Assembly (NCBI GenBank): GCA_023425025.1
Contig: JAFADG010000042.1
Location: 1-32,590 of the forward strand
Reading direction: 5' to 3'
DNA length: 32,590 bases
DNA from: Bacillota bacterium
GTDB taxonomy: Bacteria > Bacillota > Clostridia > Christensenellales > Aristaeellaceae
Shown: positions 1 to 7,634 of the stretch, piece by piece
Position numbering within the stretch: position 1 is the stretch's first letter
Layout of the letters: every line of letters starts with the position of its first letter
Made by a program: the position numbers and the translations under genes
The notes under the pieces: generated by a model
Database searches by the model: none
What the model was told of the DNA's origin: nothing
Seen by the model: only the letters and a program-made list of their open reading frames with translations

Positions 1-218
1 TCCCCCCCGCCTCCGCCCCCCTGCATGCCGCCGGAGCTTTGCCCGCCGTCGGCGATGCGGACGATTTGCACGTTGACATCCAGCTCATCCTGATTGTCGG
101 CGGCATCCAGGCCAACGCCCGTCACGATAAACAGGGTATCCAGCTCCCGGCTGTCCCAGCAGCCGGTTACAGTGAAGGCAATCGCCAGCCAAAGGAGTGC
201 GCACATCGTTTTTTTCAT
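1..218 (-). CDS. gerC: Ger(x)C family spore germination lipoprotein, 3' part cut by window edge
   Basis: Translation starts MKKTMCALLWLAIAFTVTGC, a short signal peptide ending in a lipobox (VTGC), followed by WDSRELDTLFIVTGVGLD, the hallmark start of GerC-type germinant receptor subunits. The mature protein would be a lipid-anchored outer-face component of a spore inner-membrane germinant receptor, working with the GerA subunit encoded just upstream. The ATG overlaps the gerA stop as ATGA, implying translational coupling. Only about 72 codons are in the window. The last visible residues form a glycine-rich run (SSGGMQGGGGGG) directly after the first beta strands of the N-terminal domain, which I do not regard as typical of the family. 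The gene continues to the left of the window, so full length is unknown. Confidence 0.9.
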   Translation of the reverse strand, partial: MKKTMCALLWLAIAFTVTGCWDSRELDTLFIVTGVGLDAADNQDELDVNVQIVRIADGGQSSGGMQGGGGGG

Positions 219-1831
219 TTGCTTTTCCTCTCGCCGCCGCCTTGATTGCTTTCCGATTTTTGCGCGTCCATTGGCGGCACAAAGTAGGACCGCCGCGTCA
301 TATCCCCCTGGGCGATATCCTTGGGGCGCTTGGTCATCATCCACAGGGGCGCCCGGACAGCGGCGTCCTTTAGGTCGCTGGAAGGGGCAAACGCCTCAAA
401 ATAGGGCACGCCGAAGGATTTCAGCGCTGCCAGGTGGACGAGCACTGCCAGAAAGCCCATGGCGATGCCATACCCGCCCAGCACAGCCGCCAGAATCATG
501 GAAATCAAGCGCAGAATGGACGCCGCGTCGCTTTGCATAGGCACCACAAAGCCTGTCACCGCCGTCAGCGCGATGGCGATGACCAACGGCGCGCCGACCA
601 GGCCGGCGGACACGGCGGCATCGCCCATGATCAGCGCGCCGACAATGCTGATGGCCTGGCCCACAGGCCGGGGCAGCCGCAAACCGCCTTCCCGCAATAT
701 TTCAAAGGAAAGGATCATGATCAGCGCTTCCAGAAACGCCGGGAAGGGGGTCCCCTCCCTGGCACTGGCCACAGTTAATAGCAGCGTGGTAGGTATCAGC
801 TCCTGATGATAGGTGGTCAAGGCGATATAGACCGCCGGTGCGAAGACGGATATAAAAAACGCAAGGTACCGCAGCAACCTGGAGAAGGTGGCAAAGTAAG
901 GCCGAATATAGTAATCCTCCGCCGTCTGAAAGCTTTCGATAAACAGCATGGGCACGGTCAATACAAAGGGCGACCCATCCACGATAATGGCCGTGCGCCC
1001 TTCCAGCATTTTGGCCGCGACCACGTCGGGCTTTTCGCTGTAGCCCACCGTGGCGAATATGGAAAACGGCGAATCCTCCATATACTGCTCGATGTACCCG
1101 GCGTCCAGTATGGAATCCACCTCAAGCGACTGCAGGCGGTTTTTGACCTCCTCCACCACCTTGATGTTGGCAACGCCGGCCACATATAAAATGCACACAT
1201 CCGTCAGCGTTTTGCGGCCAACGATGATATGCTCGATGCGCATCTGCGGGCTTTTGATCTTGCGCCGGATCAGCGCCGTATTGGTCCGCAGGTTTTCCGT
1301 AAAGCCTTCCCTGGGACCGCGGATCACCGACTCCGTCTGCGGCTCCGTCACGCCGCGCTTTTCCCAACCCTTGGTGCTGATAAGCAGCCCCTTGGCGACG
1401 CCATGCATCAAAAGCATGGTGTTGCCGGCCAGGCAGCCGGCGATCAGCTCGCTCAGCTCCTCCTTTTCCTCCGTTTCCGCGTTGCACAAAACCTGCCGGG
1501 TGATCTCCTCCAGCGTGCCGGCCCCGTTTGCGGCCGTTTCTTCCCTGGAAAGCCGCCCGTTCAGCAAAGGCCTTAAAATGCCCTCGGTAATCGCCTGGCT
1601 GTTCACCAGCCCATCGATGAACACCAGCGCGCCGGGATGGTCTTCATAGCGGAATTCATGTATTTTCACATCGTTGCTTCTGCCCAATATCTGCTCTATC
1701 ATATCCAGGTTCTTGGTAAGGTCGCGGCTCAAAACAGGGTGCTGCGGCTGGTTGGGGTCCTTTGCCGCTTCCCGCTGGTCCCTTTTATGCATGCTAAGAT
1801 ATTTGAGCTTCCTGCCAAGAAACCGCATCAT
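215..1831 (-). CDS. gerA: GerA family spore germination protein (germinant receptor A subunit)
   Basis: Integral membrane subunit of a spore germinant receptor, which senses germinants and triggers ion and dipicolinate release. About 538 residues. The N-terminal soluble half contains the family segment ALVFIDGLVNSQAITEGILRPLL. The C-terminal half has several membrane helices with the strongly conserved run RLPRPVGQAISIVGALIMGD. A longer open frame exists upstream (to 1951). I chose the ATG-ATG pair at 1831/1828 because a GGAGG lies about nine bases before it; the in-frame ATG at 1837 is too close to that ribosome binding site. It overlaps gerC by four bases. No separate B subunit lies in the visible part; it could lie beyond the left edge. 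No clear sigma-G promoter could be assigned in the gap shared with gpmA. Confidence 0.93.
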   Translation of the reverse strand: MMRFLGRKLKYLSMHKRDQREAAKDPNQPQHPVLSRDLTKNLDMIEQILGRSNDVKIHEFRYEDHPGALVFIDGLVNSQAITEGILRPLLNGRLSREETAANGAGTLEEITRQVLCNAETEEKEELSELIAGCLAGNTMLLMHGVAKGLLISTKGWEKRGVTEPQTESVIRGPREGFTENLRTNTALIRRKIKSPQMRIEHIIVGRKTLTDVCILYVAGVANIKVVEEVKNRLQSLEVDSILDAGYIEQYMEDSPFSIFATVGYSEKPDVVAAKMLEGRTAIIVDGSPFVLTVPMLFIESFQTAEDYYIRPYFATFSRLLRYLAFFISVFAPAVYIALTTYHQELIPTTLLLTVASAREGTPFPAFLEALIMILSFEILREGGLRLPRPVGQAISIVGALIMGDAAVSAGLVGAPLVIAIALTAVTGFVVPMQSDAASILRLISMILAAVLGGYGIAMGFLAVLVHLAALKSFGVPYFEAFAPSSDLKDAAVRAPLWMMTKRPKDIAQGDMTRRSYFVPPMDAQKSESNQGGGERKSK

Positions 1832-1916
1832 ACCCATTCCCCTCCCCCTTTCACAAAGCGTTGTTATTGTTGCCTGTCCTCCCAAAACTATACGTTTTCC
1901 ATGCAGGCCCGCGTTG

Positions 1917-1945
1917 TTGCTTTTTATGGCAGCAATCGGTATAAT
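1917..1945 (+). promoter_or_regulatory. Sigma-A type promoter of gpmA-eno
   Basis: A perfect -10 TATAAT (1940-1945) is preceded at 17 bases by TTGCTT (1917-1922). It sits about 50 bases before the gpmA start and reads in its direction. The position fits constitutive expression of the glycolytic pair. Confidence 0.7.
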
Positions 1946-1996
1946 AAGCATAAGTTAGCAACTCTTAACTGTCAAGCATGTCAGGAGGGGCTTTTT

Positions 1997-2740
1997 ATGA
2001 AACTGGTACTTCTACGCCACGGGGAAAGCGAATGGAACCGCTTGAACCTGTTCACCGGCTGGACGGATGTGGAGCTGTCGGAAAAAGGCAGGCGCGAAGC
2101 GGCAGAGGCCGGCCTTTTGATGAAGGAAGCAGGGTATGATTTTGATATCTGCCATACATCCTATTTAAAGCGCGCCATACACACGCTGAATCTGGCCTTG
2201 GAGCAAATGGACAGGGAATGGCTGCCCGTACACAAAACCTGGCTGCTAAACGAGCGCCACTACGGCGCGCTGCAGGGGCTGGACAAGGCGGAGACCGCAA
2301 AACGCTACGGTGAAACGCAGGTAAAAATCTGGCGCCGTTCCTTTGATGTGCCGCCTCCCCCATTGGAAGAAAAGGATCCCCGCAGCCCCAGGGCCCAGGT
2401 GCAGTACCGCAATGAGGATGCTTCCCTGCTGCCCCTTGCGGAAAGCTTGAAGGATACCATCGCCCGCGTCGTGCCCTTTTACCGCGATGTGATCGTGCCG
2501 CAGATGGCCGCCGGGAAAAGGGTGCTCATCGCCGCCCACGGCAACTCGCTGCGGGCATTGGTCAAGCATTTTGAAGACCTGACCGACGCGCAGATCATGG
2601 AAGTGAACATCCCCACCGGCATCCCGCTTGTCTATACGCTGGATTCACAATTCCGCGTTGTGGGTAAGGAATACCTGGGAGATCAAGAGGCACTCAAACA
2701 AAAGATGCAAAGCGTTGCAAACCAGGGCAAGGCGAAATAG
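1997..2740 (+). CDS. gpmA: 2,3-bisphosphoglycerate-dependent phosphoglycerate mutase
   Basis: Interconverts 3- and 2-phosphoglycerate in lower glycolysis (cytoplasm). The 247-residue length is that of the cofactor-dependent family. Visible signatures: LVLLRHGESEWN with the phosphorylated His at residue 8, NLFTGWTDVELSEKG, SYLKRAIHTL, ERHYGALQGLDKAE, and AAHGNSLRALVKH carrying the second catalytic His near residue 185. The start is set by AGGAGGGG seven to eight bases before the ATG; the frame is open further upstream but that part overlaps gerA antisense and has no ribosome binding site. It is followed 31 bases later by enolase, so consecutive glycolytic steps are co-transcribed. Confident assignment. 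Confidence 0.97.
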   Translation: MKLVLLRHGESEWNRLNLFTGWTDVELSEKGRREAAEAGLLMKEAGYDFDICHTSYLKRAIHTLNLALEQMDREWLPVHKTWLLNERHYGALQGLDKAETAKRYGETQVKIWRRSFDVPPPPLEEKDPRSPRAQVQYRNEDASLLPLAESLKDTIARVVPFYRDVIVPQMAAGKRVLIAAHGNSLRALVKHFEDLTDAQIMEVNIPTGIPLVYTLDSQFRVVGKEYLGDQEALKQKMQSVANQGKAK

Positions 2741-2771
2741 ACCCCGTTCAGGGCGTCAAGGAGGAATCAGC

Positions 2772-4055
2772 ATGAGCTACATTATTGCCAATGTCACCGG
2801 CAGGGAAATCATCGATTCCCGCGGAAATCCCACGGTAGAAGCCATCGTTACGCTGGAAAACGGCATACAGGGCCGGGCCACCGTGCCCAGCGGCGCGTCC
2901 ACCGGCCAGTTTGAAGCGCTGGAGCTTCGGGACAAGGATGCCAAACGCTACGGCGGCAAGGGCGTATTGAAAGCCATCGCCAATATCAATCAGGACATCC
3001 GGGAAGTTCTTGTGGGCATGGATACCACCAGGACCGCGGATATAGACGAGCTGCTGATCCGGCTGGACGGCACCGGTGACAAGTCCCATCTGGGCGCCAA
3101 CGCCATACTGGCGGTGTCTTTGGCCGCGGCCCGCGCCGCCACCAAGGCGATGCAGATGCCGCTGTTCCAGTTCATTGGCGGCATCAACGCCGACACGCTG
3201 CCGGTGCCGATGATGAACATACTAAACGGCGGCGCCCACGCCACCAACAATATCGACATTCAGGAATTCATGATCATGCCCGTCGGCGCGAAAAACTTCT
3301 CCGTGGGCTTGCGCTGGTGTATCGAGGTGTTCCACACCCTGGCCGGGCTGCTGAAAAAGGACGGGCTTTCCACCGCCGTGGGCGATGAGGGCGGCTACGC
3401 CCCCAACCTGGGCAGCGATGAGGAGGCGATCCAGTACCTGCTGATGGCCATTGAAAAGGCCGGGTACAAGCCCTATGACGATTTCATGCTGGCCATCGAC
3501 GCGGCCTCCAGCGAGTGGAAGAGCGGCAACGGCGGCTATATGCTGCCCAAGAAAAAGATTCATTTTACCACCGATGAATTGATTGCCTATTGGAAAGAAC
3601 TGGTTCAAAAGTACCCCATCGCCTCCATCGAGGACGGTTTGGATGAGGAGGACTGGGAGGGCTGGCGAAAGCTTACCGCGGAGCTTGGCGGCAAGGTGCA
3701 ATTGGTGGGCGACGACCTGTTCGTTACCAATACCCAGCGGCTGAAAAAGGGCATCGAGCTTGGCTGCGCAAACTCCATCCTCATCAAGCTCAACCAGATC
3801 GGCAGCCTGACGGAAACGCTGCAGGCCATTAAAATGGCCCACAATGCCGGCTATACCGCCGTCATTTCCCACCGTTCCGGCGAAACGGAGGATACCACCA
3901 TCGCTGATTTGGCCGTGGCCATCAACGCCGGGCAGATCAAGACCGGCGCCCCCAGCCGCAGCGAACGGGTAGCCAAGTACAACCGTCTGCTGCGCATTGA
4001 GGATGACCTTGGCCCCGCCGGCTGGTATCCCGGGAGGAAATGCTTCAAGAAGTGA
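2772..4055 (+). CDS. eno: Enolase (phosphopyruvate hydratase)
   Basis: Dehydrates 2-phosphoglycerate to phosphoenolpyruvate; cytoplasmic, Mg2+-dependent. 427 residues, normal for the family. It starts MSYIIANVTGREIIDSRGNP after AAGGAGGAATCAGC. Active-site segments present: VGDEGGYAPN, AIDAASSEW (metal ligand Asp), SIEDGLDEEDWEGW (metal ligand Glu), VGDDLFVTN (metal ligand Asp), ILIKLNQIGSLTET (catalytic Lys) and SHRSGETEDTTIADLAVA. The C-terminus GPAGWYPGRKCFKK is slightly unusual in ending with a basic tail. It is the second gene after gpmA and is closed by a strong terminator 25 bases downstream. Confidence 0.98.
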   Translation: MSYIIANVTGREIIDSRGNPTVEAIVTLENGIQGRATVPSGASTGQFEALELRDKDAKRYGGKGVLKAIANINQDIREVLVGMDTTRTADIDELLIRLDGTGDKSHLGANAILAVSLAAARAATKAMQMPLFQFIGGINADTLPVPMMNILNGGAHATNNIDIQEFMIMPVGAKNFSVGLRWCIEVFHTLAGLLKKDGLSTAVGDEGGYAPNLGSDEEAIQYLLMAIEKAGYKPYDDFMLAIDAASSEWKSGNGGYMLPKKKIHFTTDELIAYWKELVQKYPIASIEDGLDEEDWEGWRKLTAELGGKVQLVGDDLFVTNTQRLKKGIELGCANSILIKLNQIGSLTETLQAIKMAHNAGYTAVISHRSGETEDTTIADLAVAINAGQIKTGAPSRSERVAKYNRLLRIEDDLGPAGWYPGRKCFKK

Positions 4056-4080
4056 TTTTTAACGGAAGCGAAATATTGCG

Positions 4081-4120
4081 AAAAGGTTCCCAGGCCGGTG
4101 GGCTTGGGAACCTTTTATTA
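4081..4120 (+). terminator. Rho-independent terminator of gpmA-eno
   Basis: A 16-bp stem (4081-4096 with 4101-4116, one G-U pair) closes a GGTG loop, with AAAAGGTTCCCA pairing TGGGAACCTTTT. It is followed by an AT-rich tail. The symmetric A and T tracts mean it could also act in the reverse direction. Confidence 0.88.
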
Positions 4121-4139
4121 TTGCGTTTTAGGATAATGA

Positions 4140-4480
4140 TAAGAGTCATCCCCTTCCAGGGCTCCGTAGCCGAAGCGCCGCCTGCGGCTCCGTAACACCG
4201 CCCCTGTCAGTGGCAGATAAGGGCGGTGGGGAGGAGGCTGGCGAAACGAGTAATGCGAACAAGGCTCCTTTTGAAAGGAGCTGTCAGCAAAGCTGACTGA
4301 GGATTGGCTTGTGAGCAGTGCGACGATTGAGCCAGATGGAATAGGTGGCGCGCAGCGCCGGATGAGGTTCTTTGTTGCGCTATAAATGCGCCGGTTCTAC
4401 CTCATCAGCCGCCTTCGGCGGCAGCTTCCCACCTCATCCGTCACCCTTGGGTGACACCTTCCCCTAAAGGGGAAGGCAAG
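4140..4480. repeat. Intergenic hairpin repeat element with inverted halves
   Basis: This roughly 340-base non-coding stretch is packed with short perfect hairpins: CACCGCCC/GGGCGGTG (4196-4203, 4221-4228), GCTCCTTT/AAAGGAGC (4264-4281), GTCAGC-AAA-GCTGAC (4283-4297), GCCGCC-TTC-GGCGGC (4408-4422), GTCACCC-TT-GGGTGAC (4440-4455), and CCTTCCCC-TAAA-GGGGAAGG (4457-4476). The left pair of hairpins and the right pair have the same order when one is read in reverse complement: a GC-rich hairpin, then a GTCA-stem hairpin, then a GAGG motif. That suggests an inverted-repeat, MITE-like element. From memory, similar CCTCATCCGTCACC... units are scattered between genes in gut Clostridia; I could not check this. 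No protein-coding potential seen. Confidence 0.7.
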
Positions 4481-4539
4481 GCGGGGAAGCCTCTTTTTGC
4501 CCTGCATCTTCTTGGCGTCTGCATGTCCTAGAAACCATA

Positions 4540-4555
4540 TTGACTATTCAGTCAA
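4540..4555. promoter_or_regulatory. 16-bp palindrome, TetR-operator-like (copy 1)
   Basis: TTGACTATTCAGTCAA: six-base arms TTGACT/AGTCAA around an ATTC centre. A second copy with the same centre lies at 7595-7610, so the two bracket the three-gene cluster between them. The form resembles operators of TetR-family repressors. No TetR gene is in the window and I see no convincing promoter overlapping this copy. Confidence 0.5.
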
Positions 4556-4562
4556 GAAAGCT

Positions 4563-5636
4563 TTACCTCTTTGCTCCCAACTCCGTCAGCCGCTTTTGGG
4601 AAGGCGGATACCCCATTTCCGCCGCGGCCGTATAACACTTACTCGCGCTTTGCGCATCGCCTGTCACCTCGTAAAAGGCACCCAGGTTATGCAGCGCCAT
4701 AAAGGAGCCCATGCCCACGATGCCTTGGTATTTGGGGTTTTCCCCAATGGCAATGCACCTGTCATAGCATTCCTTGATCCTGGGGAAATACTGAATGTAG
4801 GCTTGCGGATTGGAGAGCACAACCTCCATATACATTTCGCCCGATACAAAAAACAGCTCCGGATAATCAGGAAAGCGCGCCTGCTCCTGATGAGCGATTT
4901 CCAGGGCTTTTGCATACTTTTTCATTTGGACCAGGTTGCCCAAATATTCCACCACCAACCTGGCATAGTAGCTTTCGCCTTTACCAGCCATTTGGTAGGC
5001 GGCGGCAAACCGGCTGTCCGCCAGCTCCATCTGTGTAAGGCCCCTGTACTCCTGAGCCAGCTTGTACAGAAGATAAGCATCCTTCTTCCCTTGCAGGGCT
5101 TGCTTCAGAATGCCGATATTCCGCTTGAACTTTGCCTCGTCCCGGTTGTCGTAACCGTCATGAAAAATGGAGACGGGCAAAACCACCCTGGGCAGCTTTG
5201 GCTCAATCTGTTCGTGGATCGGCCCGACATAACGGGCATCCCTGGGAAAGACCGCGCCGGCCAAAAACCGGTCCGTCACCTTCACGCCGTTTTGGGTGTA
5301 GAGATTTGTGATTTCCGCCAAGCCCACGGCCTTTTTGCCCGCCATGGCCGCGAGCACGGCAGCCTTGTCAAACTTCATGAGAAAGCTGTCCGCGTCCATA
5401 GCAAGCACCAGATCGCCGCTTGTTTTCTCAACGCTGAAGTTCCGCGCCTTGGCAAAATCATCGCACCAAGCAAAGTCAAAAAGCTTCGCGCCAAAGGACG
5501 CCGCGATTTCCTTCGTCCGGTCGGTGGAGCCTGTATCCACCACCACCAGCTCATCCACATATTTCTTGACGCTGCTCAAACACCGCGCCAGCTTTTCCTC
5601 TTCATTTTTCACGATCATAGCCAGGCTGAGACGCAT
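4563..5636 (-). CDS. Family 2 glycosyltransferase with TPR-like C-terminal half
   Basis: 357 residues. The N-terminal 100 residues are a GT-A domain: LSLAMIVKNEEEKLARCL, VVVDTGSTDRTKEIA, WCDDFAKARNFS, and the nucleotide-sugar/metal motif DADSF with Asp81 and Asp83. This layout matches the bacterial family annotated as glycosyltransferase family 2 that starts 'SLCMIVKNEE'. Residues from about 190 on look helical and repetitive (ALQGKKDAYLLYKLAQEYRG, FAAAYQMAGKGESYYARL, KALEIAHQEQARFPDYPELF), like TPR repeats. No signal peptide or membrane helices are seen, so it is probably cytoplasmic. Acceptor unknown: it could modify a peptide, protein or cell-wall precursor. The start follows GGGGAGGATGTACAG. 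It is the last gene of the trio, 45 bases after the unknown gene. Confidence 0.82.
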   Translation of the reverse strand: MRLSLAMIVKNEEEKLARCLSSVKKYVDELVVVDTGSTDRTKEIAASFGAKLFDFAWCDDFAKARNFSVEKTSGDLVLAMDADSFLMKFDKAAVLAAMAGKKAVGLAEITNLYTQNGVKVTDRFLAGAVFPRDARYVGPIHEQIEPKLPRVVLPVSIFHDGYDNRDEAKFKRNIGILKQALQGKKDAYLLYKLAQEYRGLTQMELADSRFAAAYQMAGKGESYYARLVVEYLGNLVQMKKYAKALEIAHQEQARFPDYPELFFVSGEMYMEVVLSNPQAYIQYFPRIKECYDRCIAIGENPKYQGIVGMGSFMALHNLGAFYEVTGDAQSASKCYTAAAEMGYPPSQKRLTELGAKR

Positions 5637-5681
5637 CTGTACATCCTCCCCTATAAAGCCAAGCGCCGGTCAGGCGGGAGC

Positions 5682-6341
5682 TTAAGCCTCTGTTACGCGC
5701 TGTATTTCCGCATTGATCCGGACAGGAATCAGTTCCTTCAGGATTTCCCAGGGTTGATATATATTGACCGGGGGGTCAAATGCCGTAAACCGCATCGACG
5801 GCTCAAAAGTCAGATGGTTTTTGATATAAGCGTCGATTTGCTTGTCCAGCTCTAATGAGGTTGCAAATTTCCCGGCAAACATGCTGTTGACCAGCAGCCC
5901 GCCGCCTGCGCTTTCCATGCAGCTTTCCTTGTAATCGGGCAAAAGCTCAAACCATTCGCCGCTGGGCAGGAAAGCATGCTTGCCCGGCTGGCAGTACAGA
6001 TGGATCCTGTCGCCGGTAACTTCCGTTTTCACAGCCCCTTCTTTCAAAAGGGCGTTCAGGTATCTGCCATGGAAGCTGGCTTGGGCATTTGCCACATGGC
6101 CGTCTGCCCCCACCCAGACCCAAATGTGTTCCAGGTCATACATATGCTGAATATCATAATCCCAATAGTAGGCGTACTCGATCACAAAGGCGGCATCTCC
6201 GATGGGTACGGTGCGGGAAAACGAAGGGCTCTCACCCGTTTCCCGTAGGATGGAATACCCCACCGCGACAAGGGGTATGGTTTCCCTTTCATCAAAATGG
6301 ATGACCGGCGCGTATTTAAGCGCCAACGCCTCATTTGTCAT
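5682..6341 (-). CDS. Uncharacterised protein, possibly distantly Vps62-like
   Basis: 219 residues that I do not firmly recognise. The start is MTNEALALKYAPVIHFDERE after GGGAGGATATATAT; the open frame continues upstream but lacks a ribosome binding site there. Visible features: a YAPVIHFDERE opening, an aromatic-rich core (EYAYYWDYDIQHMYDLEHIWVWV), an ASFHGRYL motif, and QPGKHAFLP. The order 'YAPV-acidic ... EH.WVWV ... H' loosely recalls Vps62/DUF946-type beta proteins, but that is only a resemblance of pattern. There is no signal peptide and no membrane helix. It lies 40 bases after the serine hydrolase gene and 45 before the glycosyltransferase, so the three are probably one transcript. 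Confidence 0.6.
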   Translation of the reverse strand: MTNEALALKYAPVIHFDERETIPLVAVGYSILRETGESPSFSRTVPIGDAAFVIEYAYYWDYDIQHMYDLEHIWVWVGADGHVANAQASFHGRYLNALLKEGAVKTEVTGDRIHLYCQPGKHAFLPSGEWFELLPDYKESCMESAGGGLLVNSMFAGKFATSLELDKQIDAYIKNHLTFEPSMRFTAFDPPVNIYQPWEILKELIPVRINAEIQRVTEA

Positions 6342-6381
6342 ATATATATCCTCCCACTTGCATGCGGAGCTTCGCTGAAAC

Positions 6382-7554
6382 CTACAGCTCCAGCCCGGAG
6401 TAAACGATATTCCGCAGCTTGCGCACAAGCTCCGTCGTGCCGGCGTCAGTCTTTTGCATCATCACGATCAGTATCATCTCATGGGCGGGGTCCACGGTAA
6501 AGTAGGTACCTGTCCACCCGTCCCAGCCGTATTCGCCGGCGGAGCCAAAAGTGGGGCTTTGGGACGGCTGTTCCATAACGCGCATATAGCAGCTGTAACC
6601 GCACCCCCGCAGGGAATCCCATTGGAAGCCCTGCCGCTGCAAATCACTCAATTGGTTATGGGTCATGAAATCCACCGCCGCTTCGGAAAGGATGCGCTTG
6701 CCGTCCAACTGGCCGCGGCCCAGCAGCATGCGGCAAAAGCGCAGCGCATCATCGATGGTGGAAACAAGCCCGGCCCCGCCGGATTCAAAGGCGGGCGCGG
6801 ACAAATAGTCATTAAGGCCCAGATGGTTGTGCGGGAACACCTGCAGCTTGCCATCCTTCATTTGGTAAAGCCGTGAAAAGCGCTTCTGCTTTTCCCCTGG
6901 CACATGAAAGCCGGTATCGGTCATTTGAAGCGGCTCGAACAGCTCCCGCTTTAAAAACAGACCAAAGGACATGCCGGATACCTTTTCGATCACAGCCCCC
7001 AGCACATCGGAAGAGGTGCCGTACTGCCAGCTTTCCCCCGGATGAAACGCCAAGGGCTGCCGGCCGATGAGGTTGGCAAAATCCACGGTGGAGGTGGGCT
7101 GGTCGTTTTCCAGCCTGCGCTTCACCTGCGCAAACAAAAACCGCATCTCTTTTTCCGCCGGCGAGCCTTCGCCGGGATATACCTGGCCCGAGGTCATGTT
7201 GAGAAGATCCTTGATCGTTGCCTGTTGCCTGACCGGCGTGGCGCCCATGGCTGTTGCCACCCGCTGATGGGCAAACCCGTCCAGGTACCGGCTGACGGGG
7301 GCAAAAACATCCAGCTGTCCCCGCTGCACAAGGATCATGGCGGCGGCAGCCGTCATGGGCTTGGTCATGGAAAACAGGCGGAAAATGGTGTTCCACATGA
7401 GGGGCACGTGGTTCTCCATATCCTGCTCTCCGCAGGCGTGAAAAAGCGCTTCCTCCCCACGGTGGAAAACCACCGCGCTGACGCCGGCCAGATCGCCGCT
7501 CTTGACCGACTGCTCAATCATTTCCCGCGCATACAGCCTGTACTCCTTGTTCAT
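6382..7554 (-). CDS. Serine hydrolase of the class C beta-lactamase / esterase family
   Basis: 390 residues. It carries the active-site SxxK as FSMTK (Ser62, Lys65), a tyrosine motif as SWQYGTSSDVLG near residue 170 in place of YxN, and a C-terminal FGSAGEYGWDGWTGTYF block of the type seen in EstB-like esterases and D-aminopeptidase relatives. No signal peptide is visible, so it is unlikely to be a secreted beta-lactamase; a cytoplasmic esterase or amidase is more plausible. Substrate unknown. The start MNKEYRLYAREM is set by GAGGTGG a few bases before the ATG; the longer frame to 7602 has no ribosome binding site. It is first gene of the trio and has a palindromic operator-like site 40 bases upstream. 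Confidence 0.88.
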   Translation of the reverse strand: MNKEYRLYAREMIEQSVKSGDLAGVSAVVFHRGEEALFHACGEQDMENHVPLMWNTIFRLFSMTKPMTAAAAMILVQRGQLDVFAPVSRYLDGFAHQRVATAMGATPVRQQATIKDLLNMTSGQVYPGEGSPAEKEMRFLFAQVKRRLENDQPTSTVDFANLIGRQPLAFHPGESWQYGTSSDVLGAVIEKVSGMSFGLFLKRELFEPLQMTDTGFHVPGEKQKRFSRLYQMKDGKLQVFPHNHLGLNDYLSAPAFESGGAGLVSTIDDALRFCRMLLGRGQLDGKRILSEAAVDFMTHNQLSDLQRQGFQWDSLRGCGYSCYMRVMEQPSQSPTFGSAGEYGWDGWTGTYFTVDPAHEMILIVMMQKTDAGTTELVRKLRNIVYSGLEL

Positions 7555-7594
7555 ACATACCACCTCGCTATGCTTTTCATGGGGCTGGTTTGAT

Positions 7595-7610
7595 TTGACC
7601 ATTCGGTCAA
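7595..7610. promoter_or_regulatory. 16-bp palindrome, TetR-operator-like (copy 2)
   Basis: TTGACCATTCGGTCAA: arms TTGACC/GGTCAA around ATTC, differing from the copy at 4540-4555 only by one compensated base pair (C/G for T/A). It lies between the mfd stop and the hydrolase start. No good -35/-10 pair is evident beside it on the minus strand, so the promoter it might control is unresolved. Confidence 0.55.
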
Positions 7611-7634
7611 TTTTGATATCGTTTTGTGCAAAGG

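Noticed and set aside
4497..5855. Long plus-strand open frame opposite the glycosyltransferase gene
   Set aside because: The reverse strand encodes a clear GT-A domain with its own ribosome binding site; the plus frame shows no recognisable motif and crosses the intergenic gap.
7554..7634. Promoter for the serine hydrolase gene near the palindrome
   Set aside because: TTGACC inside the palindrome could be a -35, but no acceptable -10 is found 15-19 bases further on, so no promoter was called.
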